A stretch of 64,000 nt of DNA from assembly GCA_905250115.1 (NCBI GenBank), contig CAJNOI010000008.1:1193822-1257821 (forward strand), given 5' to 3'. Every line of letters starts with the position of its first letter. Position 1 is the stretch's first letter. Both the position numbers and the translations under genes were made by a program. Under the pieces are notes generated by a model. That model did not search any database. It was not told the origin of the DNA and worked only from the letters and a program-made list of their open reading frames with translations. Positions 24,149 to 37,780 of this stretch are shown piece after piece. This DNA comes from Adineta steineri. Its lineage: Eukaryota; Rotifera; Eurotatoria; Adinetida; Adinetidae.

Positions 24149-27100
24149 TGCTTATTCGTGCTTGTCAAATGAGAAAAAAAAGAAAAAATATATATAAATT
24201 GAAAGAGGTTGGACAACAGGTTTTTTTCTGTCTATGTATTTGTGTATACCACACGGTCACATCATCATGATGTTCAAGTAAACAATCGGTTGTCGTTGCC
24301 TTTTGTCTGTCTTGTCGTTTCGTTCGCTGATTGCTCGTTTTACTTGTACGACAAATATTCTTCTCAACGAATCACGTTCGACAAAGTTCAACGTCTCGTT
24401 TCTTTTTGCTACCGTTTGGCTTTTGTTTTACCGACAAGAAAAGAAAAAAAAGAGACAATTGATCCACTCTTTTGTCCTCTTTTTTCTCTTCTCTTCTTTT
24501 CTCTCTCTCTCACTTTCTCTTTACTCTTAGTTAATAGTAATGGATAATAGAGAGAAAACAAAGAGAGTGAAAGCTCGCATTAGCTGTCGACATTACTAAT
24601 GACAATATTTAATCTCTTGTGCGAAGGAGGGACACACATAAAACGATGAACATAAGAGAACGAAGAAAAAACAACACTGAATAAATTGATTTTCTACCAA
24701 TCATATCGAAGAAAAAAAGCCAATCATTTTAATAATAAAAATATTTCGATATTTGTTTAATTTAATAAAATATATGTCGATTTTATTGATGATTAGAGCA
24801 TAAAAGACATCAATTTATCTTTAATAATATCGTTTTTTCACAATATAGTGAGAGAAAATATCAAGCAAATATGACACCACTAGTCAATGATAGTACCTCA
24901 TTTTTTTCTGCTTGTTCCCATTTATTCTTTTGTTGATTGAACATGACAAATGCTCAATACATTTTTCTTACCTATTTGAAAAAAAAAGACTCCAAGATAG
25001 ATAGACAATTTTTTTTCTCTCTCTCTCCCTCTCTCCGTTACTCGGTTCTTTCGATGTTGAATGTGAAATAAGAAACTGTTTGTTAATCATTTATGAATGC
25101 CATCAACTATGTCAATGCTGATATACTATTCTACAGAAGACAAGGATATGTTACACAAGCCGGAAGAAGTTTAAACATCCGTTTTGTTTTCTGAAACAAC
25201 ATATCCTGTGAAAGCTAATATGAATAACACTTCTTCGCACCTTTTTTTTGGATATTTATCAACAATTAATGTATACATATATATATATACAGAAAAACAT
25301 AAACATGATAAAATATATAAATCAGTTGTAATTATCAAGTATACGATAAGGAATTAAGAGTGATTGCTTTTTTTTCTTCAATCTAAGTCAAAAATAAGAT
25401 CAGTGATAAGTCAAATGATATTTAAAAATAAAAGAATCAATCAGTTATGTATTGTCTATTGATAATTGAATAATAACAAATGATAAAATATAGAAATAAA
25501 TACTATGTTATTTTCTTCGATCTATTTAATGATATAAAAACAAAACATTCATTTATATATGTAAGAGTTTTATGTAGAGAAATTCATTTATTTCATTATT
25601 TACACGATAATGATTGGTTGTTTCAGTAAATGATACTCAATATTATGCATTAATTGTCAAGATGAACAGTCTTGATAATACTGAATCTAATTGACGGGTA
25701 AATTTATTTTCGTATTTGTAATATTATTGTTTATCGGGATTCTCCTGATTCGTCCCAAATTCATCTATTAAGAAATTTTTCTTTTTTAATTGATTGCCAA
25801 TTCGTTCTTTCCCGAATGAAAGCAGAGTTTCCTACACATCCGCATATCTATCAGTTTATAGATATATTATGTATGGTATATGAACACCAGCATCATGTTG
25901 CTGAGGAAAGTCAAGTTGAGCTACGAAAACGTTAGAAGATTCATAATCAAACTGTAATAATATGTCTATAAACTGATAGATATATGAATGTGTAAGAAAC
26001 TCTACTTTCATCGAGAAGGGACGAGTTGGGAATAAATTAAAAATGACAAATTTCTTAATAAATCAATTTCGGACGAATCATAAGTAAACCTTATTTATAT
26101 GATGATAGGACGAGTGTTTAATCTCACATATATAGTTGCTAATATTCAATTGAGTTGTATAGAGTTCATCGATTATAATTCTACCATCAATACATTGTCT
26201 GACTATGATAACTATTCTAACAATAGAATAACCAATCTCTCCATATATTTCTCTTCATGTGTATTGAAAAGAGTTTGACAAATATTTTGTTATATATTAG
26301 CGAATTACTAATTGTAAATGATTTCTTCTCAACAATACCAATATATTGACATATTTTATTTAGGGATCGAGCTCAAGAATAGATTCAGTAAACTTAATCG
26401 CTTTGGATTCCAATACATAGTAGCATTAATAATCATCATACTTTATTTAGCAATGTTAATCTTAAGACTTTTAAACATATATAGAAAAAAATGTAAACTA
26501 TATCAGACAGAGAACTCTAACCGATCTATGTAATTCTTTAAAATGTATCGAAAACACAATGTTTCTTCAATAAAAATGACGAGAAAATCTCTTTCTACTA
26601 TAGATAGATAAATATATCGTTCTTGAATCTATCATAGCAATTCTATTAAGAAATCTTTTTTAAATAACTTTCTATTCAACAAGACAAATCAGTTTATTCG
26701 TTTGAACCTGTTCAAAAAACCCAACGTATATCAATAGTATTCCATAGACATTCTTAAAAAAGTGATGGTTATCACATTGTATTATTTAATCCTAGTAACA
26801 GAGAGAATCTGGTTATGGTTAGGTAATTCTTCTAATACTAGTTAATACTTTACGTGATAGGAAAATCAATTCCATTGTTCATTTTATTAAAAATTCAAAC
26901 GACATGTTCTAATTTTAGACAAAACAATATATTATTGAAAAGATAAAATTCTGATTGAGTCTCCAGATATTTTCAATATCATGCTATGCTAATCCGCGAT
27001 AATTTAAATTTCAAAAAATCTCATTCAACGTCAATAATATATATATAGAAATCGATTTTATTAGTGCACTCTAGCGACATTTGTTTCAAGAAATATAACT

Positions 27101-27220
27101 GGTCGATATTCTTTCCAATCATATTACAAAACAAATATGTTATGTTGTAGTAAACATTTGTTTTGTTGTTAAAAATCATTTTTTCTTCTTGCTTTTTTTT
27201 AAAATCCAAAACTATCAAAC
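24149..27220. other. Intergenic upstream of sim and of ATP synthase epsilon
   Basis: Probable sim promoter region (pyrimidine-rich tract near 24470-24530), then AT-rich DNA with one foldback element listed separately. A 71-codon frame at 26318-26533 (+) contains one hydrophobic stretch, but nothing about it is recognisable and I do not call it a gene. No RNA gene seen. Confidence 0.4.
25747..26079. repeat. Foldback element with about 124-bp inverted arms
   Basis: The left arm at 25747-25870 (starting GATTCGTCCCAAATTCATC, ending ATCTATCAGTTTATAGA and an AT-rich tail) is repeated inverted at 25957-26079. The arms are imperfect (scattered substitutions) and separated by about 86 bp. The size and shape suit a foldback MITE. 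I could not define a convincing target duplication, so the superfamily is open. Confidence 0.7.
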
Positions 27221-27520
27221 ATGCAGTATTGGCGTATCGCTGGTTTAAAGTTAGTTCTTTTTTTGAAAGTAAACATTTAACCTTCATATTAATTTAGTTA
27301 TATTCAATATTCGGCTGTATGTGCTCGCACATTACGACGATGTTTAAAAACATCTGCAAATAAAGAAGCCATGAAACGTGAAGAATCCTATATACGTGTT
27401 AACAAATGGCAGGGTGGAAAAGTTTCCGAACAAGTCTATCCAGCTAGTTAGTTAATTTTATTCATTAGATATTGCTATATTTATTTTCCTTTTCTTACAG
27501 AAACGGAACAAACCTCATAA
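27221..27520 (+). CDS. ATP5F1E: Mitochondrial ATP synthase subunit epsilon
   Basis: Three small exons, 27221-27249, 27298-27446 and 27501-27520, give 65 residues. The N-terminus MQYWRIAGLNYIQYSAVCAR matches the conserved metazoan epsilon start (the YWR.AGL.YI.YS pattern). It is followed by the short basic helix TLRRCLKTSANKEA. Epsilon sits at the foot of the F1 central stalk and is one of the smallest ATP synthase subunits. The usual animal protein is about 50 residues, so this one has a longer C-terminal part (WQGGKVSEQVYPAKTEQTS). Each junction is GT-AG and in phase. The first exon encodes under ten residues, so a simple open-frame scan would miss the gene. Confidence 0.88.
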
Positions 27521-29624
27521 AATTATCATCCAACATAGTCACTATTAGTCTATAGATAAAACATTCTGTTCTCCTGGTGGTTCAGTGCTATGTTTTCTTT
27601 TTTTACGTTCATTTTTTCTTTCTGTTTTCTATAATAGAAAAATAAAATACGATCATCCTTAAACATTTTAAACTTATAGGACATTGTCAATGCAATGGCT
27701 GTTTTCTATAAAATATTGATCACGAGGTTCTAGCTTTGGGCAATAAAAACAGAAGTGATCGCAATGTAAAAATAATGATATATTTGATAGACAGAGTGAA
27801 CGGCAATAATGTACTTAGCATTCAAATGAGAGAAAAACAATATCAGAGTTCACAGAGAATAAACAAAGTACTATTGGTATATGTCGTTTTTGAAAAGATA
27901 AAATAAAAAACATTTATATAATACAAAATTGCATACTAGTAGGAGTAGATCAGATTAAAAATGATTACGCGTAAATGTCACATAAGTCAAAACTCATGAT
28001 ATTAATGAGAAAAACGCCTTTTTATCGTAATTACAAATATTCACCGTAGGATATATTATCTGGTCTAACTAGATAAATATTATCAGACATTTTGCTAATT
28101 TTGATTTTTGTCTGTAAGTATAGATTCATATTCCAAGGAGTTTTTTTTATCACGTGTCCAAAAACACGATCATGTTTTTATTCATAAAATTGATCGCGAA
28201 CGATTAGCAATATGATATATCAGCGTTTTATAATTTATAACAATATTTCTCTGTTAAATGAATACTTTATTCATATATTGAACATCATTTTTGCAAAAAT
28301 TATAATCGATTTTTAACATATTTCTTTTGTTATATTGATATTGATAAAAATGAAGTTATGCACAAGCGTCAATAGTTTATATAGCATCAAACACAGATGC
28401 AGGCATTTAAATAAATAGACTTTCAAATTAGATTATTCATGCAAGTCCATAAAACATAACTGGTTAACAGCACTCTATTTTGATATTTTGTTTCTTTGTT
28501 TGTATCAGCATTCTTGTTATTTTTTATTTTTAGAATTATACACTTAAACATTATCTATATAATTTAAAGAGCGAGAGTTGACATAGGATTGTAAGTCTAA
28601 CTCTGATCAGTTTTGGGTCAATGAACTAAATAAAATGGTTAATAAGAAATATTTGGTTATGTGTTTTAATCAGCATCTGAATGTGGTTATTTTTTGACAT
28701 GAATCTAAACGAGAGCATTGACATGTAGTAGAAGTTTGACCTAAGAAAGGAAATTGATGGATATAATTTTCTTTCTAATTGCAATATAATTTAACATTAG
28801 CAAAGATCATATATAATTATTGTTTTTGATATTAAACTAGATACAGGATTTTTTGAGTCTAATGAGGAAGGTCATAAGGAATGATTTAGTCAGTATTTTG
28901 TATATAGGTCGTTTATAATTCGGTGAAGTAAAAAGCTATTTTTCGCAACAGATTCCTCATGAGATTTTCTACAAATATAAATATCTTTATCATTTTGTTC
29001 AAGAAGCACAACATTTTATCGAATTTGTTTTTATTGCATGTTTTAATTCTTGAGTCCATTCTACTTTCCATGTCACTTAACATTCCTAATCTCAATATAT
29101 TTTAGTTAATCATAAAACTGAGCAAATGGATTATGTTCCTAAGACTTTAATCGAATACTTGTCTGCCTAAGATGCAATTAACTTCTTTTGCAGTGATTAA
29201 CCCTGTTTGTTTTTATTCAAAGCATCAAAAAGAAAAAGAAATTAAAGAGAATAACAAAATTTATCTATTAATAGAAGTCTAATATTTTTAATTAATAGAA
29301 CGGACTTATATATAGACATTCAGATCAGTGTAATTGAGCTTCCACTTCTCAAACATTCACAAAATTATTTAAACCCTAAGTCATCGTTAGAATGTTTTAC
29401 TTATTTTTAATTATCAAAACCCTCTTATATATAAATAGATCAATTACAAAAGCTATGCAAAAACACGTGATGTTCAAAAAAAAGTAATTGAAATAAAAGT
29501 CATATGTGCCTATATAGTTGAATTCTATAATCACATATGTATTTATTCGTTGATAAATAAAATATAAGTTTTTAAAATACAACAATTCACATAAAGAAAA
29601 TACATACATTATTTTTTTTTAATT
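27521..29624. other. Intergenic, no gene seen
   Basis: ATP synthase epsilon 3' flank (AATAAA near 27641), then AT-rich DNA. Minus-strand frames at 28913-29095 and 29397-29609 are low-complexity and carry no recognisable domain. Confidence 0.4.
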
Positions 29625-32026
29625 CTAAAATGTTACTGTTCTACTTTGTCTTGTCGTACAATTTCGACTCGAATTTTTATTCATTATACGTGGAAATAAT
29701 AAACGTTTAAATGCCGTACGAAATTCAACATTAAATACTGTATAAATTAACGGATTAACAGCACTATTAATATAACCAAGCCAAAGTATTAATGTTGGTA
29801 TTGGTTCTGCAATATATTGTGATACTTTAATAAAAGCTGATAGAATATAAACAAGAAAAAATGGTAACCAACATAATAGAAATACACTTATAATTATTCC
29901 AAGTGTACGTGATAAACGACGTTCACGTGTTAAAGATATTTTTTGTCTTTCATGCATTAATGATGCTAAACTTTTTCCTTTAAATAACATTTTACGATTA
30001 TGTTCTTTTTCTTTCGATGAACGTTTTATAGGAAAACATTTTGTTTTAGGTACTAATTCTGTTGTTTGAACAGATACATTTTGTTGTTGATTAAAAGATC
30101 CATTTTCAGTTTTACATTCACGAACAGTACATGAATTAGGTACTGGAATAGATATATCAGCACTTGTTGGTGATCCATCACAAGCTAAAGAAAGAAATAG
30201 AAAAACAATTGAAATTGTGTTTTTTTCCTATGAAAAAAATAATAAGTGTAGAGTTAACCCGAACATATTGTGACAGTTACAATAAAAAGCTCAATCTCCC
30301 GTTATTAAATGAAATTAGTATAATTTTGAAGCGTTTCTTTTTTTTACTTATAAAAATGTTACCATTACCCTGGATATTATTTTATTGATTATTAAAAGGT
30401 TTTTTGAGTTTTTCTATAGTTTATTTATGGTAAGTCAATGTTTACGAAGTATTTTTATTATTGTTAAGTTTATAAAGTATATAATACGGGTCGGAATAAA
30501 ATAATAGAACAGGATGTACTTATAAACTTTGCTATTCTCATCGAACTAAAATATTTGTATATGATAATATTTATATGAAAATTCTGTTGAAAAAAAAACA
30601 TTTGGTCCAAATAAATCAAAACATAATATATATTCTACTCACATATTGAGAACTTTTTATTGTCATCACTATTTAATATAAGTGAATTCTGTGAATTATC
30701 TACGTCCGATCTTTGACAGTGAATATAATTATTATTATTAGCTGTGTTATTATGACTAGTACTTGAAGATGAACCTGTTTTTGTGTATTCTTGTTTTAAA
30801 CATGTCACTTCGTCACCACCATCACTACTGAAATTGTCGACACCACTTCCATTTGATGCTGAAGTTTTTAATGATGAATTTCGATGTGTATTTGATGATG
30901 ATGTTAAACTTTTCTGTAAATTACGTTGAAATTGATCCATAATACAACTATTCATTGGAAGACTTTTATGTACACGAGTTGCATTTGCTAATTTTTGTGC
31001 AGCTGTTTAAAAAAAATTATCAGGAAATTTTGTTGTTGAAAAAGTTTCAAATAATAAAAAAACAAACCTTTCGCTCGTTCCCGGAAACGTTTTCTTGTTT
31101 CAATAAAAACATGTGCATAAACAACAGTCATAATTATTGCTGGAATATAGAATGACCCACATGCTGAATAAATAACATAAACTTTATTGTTTGATAATTC
31201 ACATTGTAATTCATTAAAATTGCTTAAGTCATCAGAACCAAAAATAGTTGCAATTATTGGCGGAATTGATATCGTTGCAGATAATATCCAAACAAGAGCA
31301 ATCATAAAAAGAACACGTCGTACTGTACGTTGACGTGCATATTGTATAGGATCACTTATTGCCCAATAACGATCAAGCTAAAAAAATTTAATAATATACT
31401 AATTTTCTATAATTTATAGATAACTTACTGCTATAGCACAAAGATTTAATATTGATGAAGTACATAACAGAACATCGCAAGTGACAAAAATTTGACAAAA
31501 TATTCGTCCTAAAATAAAAAAAAAATTTTCTTAAAATTTAAAAAAAAATTAAATTTCTTTTTTTTTTCTTACCAAATATCCATCGATCAAGTATATGTGT
31601 AACAATATGAAATGGCATAACGGTAATAGCAACCAGCATATCCGAAAAAGCAAGTGAAACAATAAAAAAATTTTGTACAGTACGTAATGGTCGAAATGTA
31701 AATACAGATAATATAACAAGAATATTACCACAAATACATAAAATAACAATAGTTGAAAGAACAAGTGCAACTGGTAAGAGTTTAATCATTGGCATTGGAG
31801 CAATAGATGTTGATGTTGCTATTGTTGTTCCATTAAGTATAGTGATAAGATCCAATGATGATGATGATGATAAAGGAGTTGGATTCGACATATCAGAATT
31901 AATCGATGATATTAAATACCAATCAATACTATTATTCGGTAAAGATGGCAAAAACTTATTATCAATGTCACTATAAAAGTTTGATAATGATAAATCATGG
32001 TGGGGTATTGCAAATGTCAACGGCAC
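29625..32026 (-). CDS. Class A aminergic GPCR (octopamine/tyramine/alpha2-adrenergic-like)
   Basis: Five exons on the minus strand: 32026-31573, 31508-31429, 31377-31068, 31002-30643 and 30184-29625. From the first in-frame Met at 31891 this is 542 residues. The open frame continues to 32026, just after a good acceptor (TTTCTGTTTCAG), so an upstream coding exon may exist. Seen: [21 protein letters not shown] (TM1 end), the TM3 amine-binding Asp (D118, TCDVLL), [25 protein letters not shown] (TM4), [10 protein letters not shown] (TM5), CWLPFF (TM6) and NSAVNPLIY (TM7). Loop 3 is very long and Ser/Asn-rich. The DRYWAISDP and [19 protein letters not shown] blocks look most like invertebrate octopamine-tyramine receptors. 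TM5 has Ser-Ala-Cys-Gly-Ser rather than paired serines, so the ligand cannot be named. Confidence 0.9.
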
Positions 32027-35000
32027 TGAAACAGAAAGATAAAGTTGATAAATGAATTATATAGGATTGCTTTAACTATTATGTTAAATGCATTTCCAGT
32101 TAGTCTTTTTTTTTAGTATATAAAAGAATGTATTTTACTCTGCTATCAGAATTTCTAACAGAGAAAAACTTCCGAAGATAGCTCCCACTCATTTTCCGTT
32201 CGCGGCTCGTCGTGCACATTCATATCCGGCCACTCTCGCACCTATCGTCAACAACCGCGATTTCATCTTCTATGTTCTTTTTACATTCAACAACAACACT
32301 ATCTACTGATACACCTCTCTCTCTTTTTTTTCTTTAGATTAATATCATAATCAACATTTTCTTACAAGAAAATCTTTAATGAATACTTCTAATCACAATT
32401 AATCGACTATATAATATATTTTTTCATTATTTATAAGAAGATTACAATTATTCTGCTTATGTAGTTTGAGAAAAATCTAATACGCATATTTCGGACATAT
32501 TTTTTTTAATTTTCTACTTACAATTCTATAGAAAAACACACGCATCTGAAGGACAAAAACAATGATGTCAATTAATAAATTAGAAAAAGAAAAAAATCTA
32601 ACAAGAAAATATTTTCTTATGAAAATTATTAAATTCTTGACACTCAATGAAAAGACATTTCTCTTCTTTTGTATGATCTATTCTGTCATTATACTGTCTC
32701 TATGTCTGTTTTTATTCAATAATAATAATATTCTTTTCTATTCATATTCATCACTATATTTTTCTGTCACAATCAATCTTTTTGTTTAGTCTATTTTTAA
32801 CAATTTCTCGTCATTGACTTTTTCACATGAGCAATACATAGAAAAGGGCTTAAAGCAAAAGACGATACTCGATATTGATAAGCATCATTTAAACAGATAA
32901 TAACCTCTCATCATGATAGATACTTATTTTTCTCTTCATCTTTATTTCTTATTTATAAGGGGAACATTTCTCAGAAAGAAAAAAAATCATTTTTTATTTT
33001 TCTATTTGATTAAATTCTATAAAATATTCAGCAATCTTTTTGATTAAACAATCGCGTCTAGTTTTTAAGTGGGTGGTGTGTTTTATCCTTGAAATTAATT
33101 ATCAAATAAAGTTTGTTCAATCAAAATGTGTATTTTTGTCGGCAAAAATGAAATAGGAAAATATTAGCTCACATATATAATCGATTTACTATTTTTTCTA
33201 AAAGAATAAAAAAAGAAAGGAAAATTGTATGATTAATTTATAGGTCAAAAAAGAAATCTAGTTACTGAATTGAAGGTCTAATAACGGATGTTCTTTGTAT
33301 TCCTTTCAAAAAATAGAAATTTATTGTCAAACAGGAAATGTTATCGTTGAGTATATTTCTATAAAAATCAGCTCATATTTATATGTATATTAATAACACT
33401 CCTGATTTCTATTTTTTTAATTCTATAATCATTAAATTACTCATATAAACAACTATAAAGTTTTCTTATCAGAACAAACAATTGTAAATTCATTAAAAAA
33501 TCATTAGGTAAAGCGAAATGATCAAGAAAAACACGTCGACAGATGATGATAAAGAAGTAGGAGAAAACAAAAAATATAGGAAATCACTCAAATAAGATCA
33601 ATGTTTATGAGAAAAACATTCAGTAGGTTCTATGAGTTCACATATCTCTTTTTTTTTCCTGTCTGACTATATGCCTACGATCCTATAAAAGAAAATATAT
33701 GTATGCCGTTTTGATCTTCCTATTGTTTACACTATGTAAATAAGAATTGTAACTTCTTCGTCCCTACTTAATTACGACTGAATCAGAAATGTTAATAATT
33801 TGTTTATCTAACAATTCTTTTAGTTTCCTTTCGAATATTTTCTACCGATATAAAGAATATATACAGAAATTTGTTTATAAACATTAGTTTTCTTTTTTCA
33901 TATATAAGATAATACGAAAAATTCAGTTCATTAGGTTTTGACTAATGGATGGTATATTAGGAATAACAAACAGATTTATATAATTGAATTCATTGAAACA
34001 TGAAGATTTTTATAGATAACGGCTTTTCATTAACTAACTGACTTATGTAAATAATAAATAGAACTTACTAATTAAATAATCTATTAATTATTTTGAGCTT
34101 GATTATATATAAACATATTGAACAAAATAAACCAAATCTTTAAAAAGATATAAATATTATAATCGTAAGTTGAAAATAAAATAGCTTGGATTTTGGTACA
34201 TTATATCAGTTCTGAAAGTATAAAATTGCATATAACTTATTGCATTTTTTATGAATGGACTGGAAAACAGATTGTTTTTAGGGGCTGGTATTATCTAATA
34301 GTATTACTTGGATCTACATTCTATTTAATCTACAGACATGAATATATATTATCTACAGACGATGCATTCTCTCGATAATCTTATTTATGAAAAAATTCAT
34401 CGATCTGCTTGTCTACATAATGTATTTTCAATCAAAAATCACAAGACGAACTAATAAGGTTAATATTACAAAATCTTTTCTTAAAGTTCATACTCTTTTT
34501 CTCTGTTTTTGTTATATAAAATTCTAGACAATCATAACTTTCTTTTAATTTCTGATATAACATACATACTTGTCAAAATTTTATCTATATTAAATAAAAA
34601 AAAATACAATTATATCTAGAAATACGCCTAATGAAAAAGTATTTGAGAACAATGTTTCTGTTTTTAATGACATACATGTGTTCGTTTCGTTTTTATACAG
34701 ATAAATGTTGTTAGGAAATAAATAAATGCCTATTTATTGTTCTATATGCGTCGTAACTTGTCAATCAATGTCTATCATTAGTTTAACATCGTATTTTTTG
34801 TATCTGTTATCATTATGATTTGTTAGATCTTCCCTATACAATTACTTAGCTAACGTATATATTGAGAAAGTATAGGAAACTGGACTCATTCTATGACACA
34901 GAGGGAGTAATATAATTTCCGAAAAAGAAAAAGAAGAAAAACTGAACATGATTGATTTATTATTATGATTATTAAGATGTTCTTTATCAGTCAAGCGAAT

Positions 35001-37780
35001 ATATTTGTATATAAATAAGAATTCTTTCATTCTTTATTACAATTGTAATGATAATTTCTTTTTCTAATGTAAATGACAATTATTTAGATAAATTGACTTA
35101 TTTTCATAGTTCACTTGTCAATTTATAAATCAAATCACGTTATATGGTAATAGAATTATGCTATAAATAAAAAGATGATAGATTATTTTTAAAAATGAAA
35201 CAAAAAGATTGTGAAATTGGGAAGTTCTTTTCATAATAATCATCATCTTTTTAGATTTCTAAATATGACAGATGTTATCATATTGTATTCATAAAACAAT
35301 TGTTAATAAGAAGAATCTTGTAGTATATAATTATGAATGTATTGAAAAAAAGAATAACTTACTTGCTTTCTTGATCGGAAATAAGTAAAGATTATTCTCG
35401 AGGAAATATAATGAATGTCGTTCAAATGAAGAAAATTTTTATTACATGTTTTTTAATACTACTGTCTGACTATATATATGTTAGACAAAACATTCATTAA
35501 ATTTAAGGTTGAGCTTTATCCCTAGTTAGTCAATAATTTATTTTTTTTTCATAACGAGTCTTATTCAATTTTCTTCAAAAGAAAAGAAGAAGAAGAAGAA
35601 GAGGAAAAAGAAATACTTCAGTCATATATAGATTATTATTTATTAAAAAAACAGAATATAAAATATATATTCAATTGTATGAATGTTAAATAACTTTTAT
35701 TTTTTTGTACTCTTTAGCATAACATAGAAAATAAGTTTTTTTCAATAATAGATTTACTTTTGTTGATATATTTCATTGTACTATAAGATATCTTGATGTC
35801 TTCTAGAAAGATAATTATTTATATTTTCTTTTGTGGTTATATTCAAAGTTTTATATATTTTTACTAGGTAAACTACCCATTTTTGAAAGATACTATATTT
35901 ATCTCAAAAGTCGGAAATGAAAAAAAGATAGAAACAGTAGGTGACGTCAGAATCCTTGAAAGATTATTTTAAGAATAGTAGAAGTGTTTTGATCCATTTT
36001 CTATAGCCTATTTAGTCATGTATACAATTGACTAATTAAAAATATTTTCAAAAAAAAGTGTTCATTGAAGTAAATATAATAAATAATTTCTATTTTAATA
36101 CCAAAATCTTACTTTAGTGCTTTTATTCTATTGAAATTTATAGGATAATAAAAATTCAATGTCATTACATTCATCATTCTTATCATTGTCTTGACACTAA
36201 TCAGCATCAATGTTTCCATCATGATTAGCGATGCTTGTATCCTCTCGGGATACAATTTCATGTAGGAGTATGACTTGATAACATATGTACTCGGACAGAT
36301 CTATCTATGGTAATAACAAAGGCTAGTTTATCAATCTTAATTTTCATAGGAACGGAAATTAGAATTTTTCTGTATAGTTAGTTTGTATTATGTACAAAAA
36401 TAGATAATAAAGAAGAATAAAATTGATTCATAGATTTTCAATACATTAATATTCATAGATTTTGATATTAACTTTGATACTAATTTATATTTACATTTGT
36501 AATTCTGTTTTTGCCCTTAAAAGACATAGAAGAATTATTCCGGAAAACAATCGATAAATTACAATGAACTTTGTTTTCAAATGTCAAGATTAAAAGATTT
36601 TGATGCATTTCATTATGATTTTGAGATAGGCTGCAATGAGATTGTTTTAGTTTGTAACTATATATCATTTAAATGTACTATGAAAGTAATAAATCTTTAA
36701 TTTCATGTTTCAATCTTTTGTATTAAAAAGCTATGTAATAAAATGCTTAACATTAAATATTAAATCATATATCAGTTGTTCTCTTGAACTTTTATATTAA
36801 AAAAGTTTTGAATTATACATTATCTGAAATATAGTGGAGAACACAATTGGAAAGCGAGATTTTCATACCGATTGAACCAGACTATAAATATGATCATTTT
36901 CAATTAAAATGCATTGTTTTTGAGAAATAAAAATATGTATTTCTTAGTGCACTTCAGACACTATTATTACAAGTGATAACAAAAGTGAACTTATTAACAC
37001 TTTTTACATTAACCATTCTTTTGTTCATGTATATCTATTCATCCATTTAACTAATTTCTTTATTGCAATGTAATAGTCAACTAAATATCTAAAAAAAAAG
37101 TTTTAATATTAAGTTTTATAAATTATTCCAGCTTTTGTTTGATGATCTCAATAACCTATGGAGAAAGAGCCATATAATCTATGGGACAACGAGTGTAACC
37201 ATTATAAATAGAATTATTCATCCTCAAAAATAATATTTACCTAATTATAGAATATGTAAGAAATCATTCGTAATACCAATCATTTCTAAGTACGATTTTT
37301 ACTATTTGATTAGATAATTTCGGACTAGACTACATTGAATCATTCACTGATGAATGCATCATTTGAAAGAAAAATATAATTATTTATGAATGAATATTAA
37401 TTATGAAGATAAAATTATAGGTAATATACAAAAAAAGTACTACTAACTCTTTTTTAGAATGCTAGCTTTGTCGTTGATCTCTCCTGTGGATGTCTAGCTT
37501 TTTAAAAAGACGGTAAGTACTTCAAGCACTCTAATTGTAATAAAAAAAAGTATCGTGAGTACTATTTCATATATCCTGATGAGATGAAAATCAAATGAAT
37601 TTTCATCAATGAAACTAATTGAAAGATGTCGCTTATGAAAAATCGGGGTTGTTGTCAAGGTAATCACCTTCTTATGGCAATATTTACTCTAATATTATTC
37701 ACTCATTTTGATAGAACTTACAATAAAAGTTCGTATGAGAATAATAGAAATAACTTCAAGGCATATAATTCAATTCAACA
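32027..37780. other. Long intergenic region without recognisable genes
   Basis: About 5.7 kb of AT-rich DNA between the GPCR and RAB28, the longest gene-free stretch here. It may include the GPCR 5' exon(s) and promoter (a GC-richer patch near 32165-32270 is a candidate) and RAB28 upstream sequence. Open frames of 60-77 codons (for example 32562-32789 and 34193-34378) are AT-biased and look random. GAA-type simple repeat near 35581-35612. No RNA gene recognised. Confidence 0.4.

Noticed and set aside
24209..24547. 112-codon plus-strand frame upstream of sim
   Set aside because: It is Leu/Ser/Phe-rich from a pyrimidine tract, with no domain and no splice context. A promoter-region artefact is more likely.
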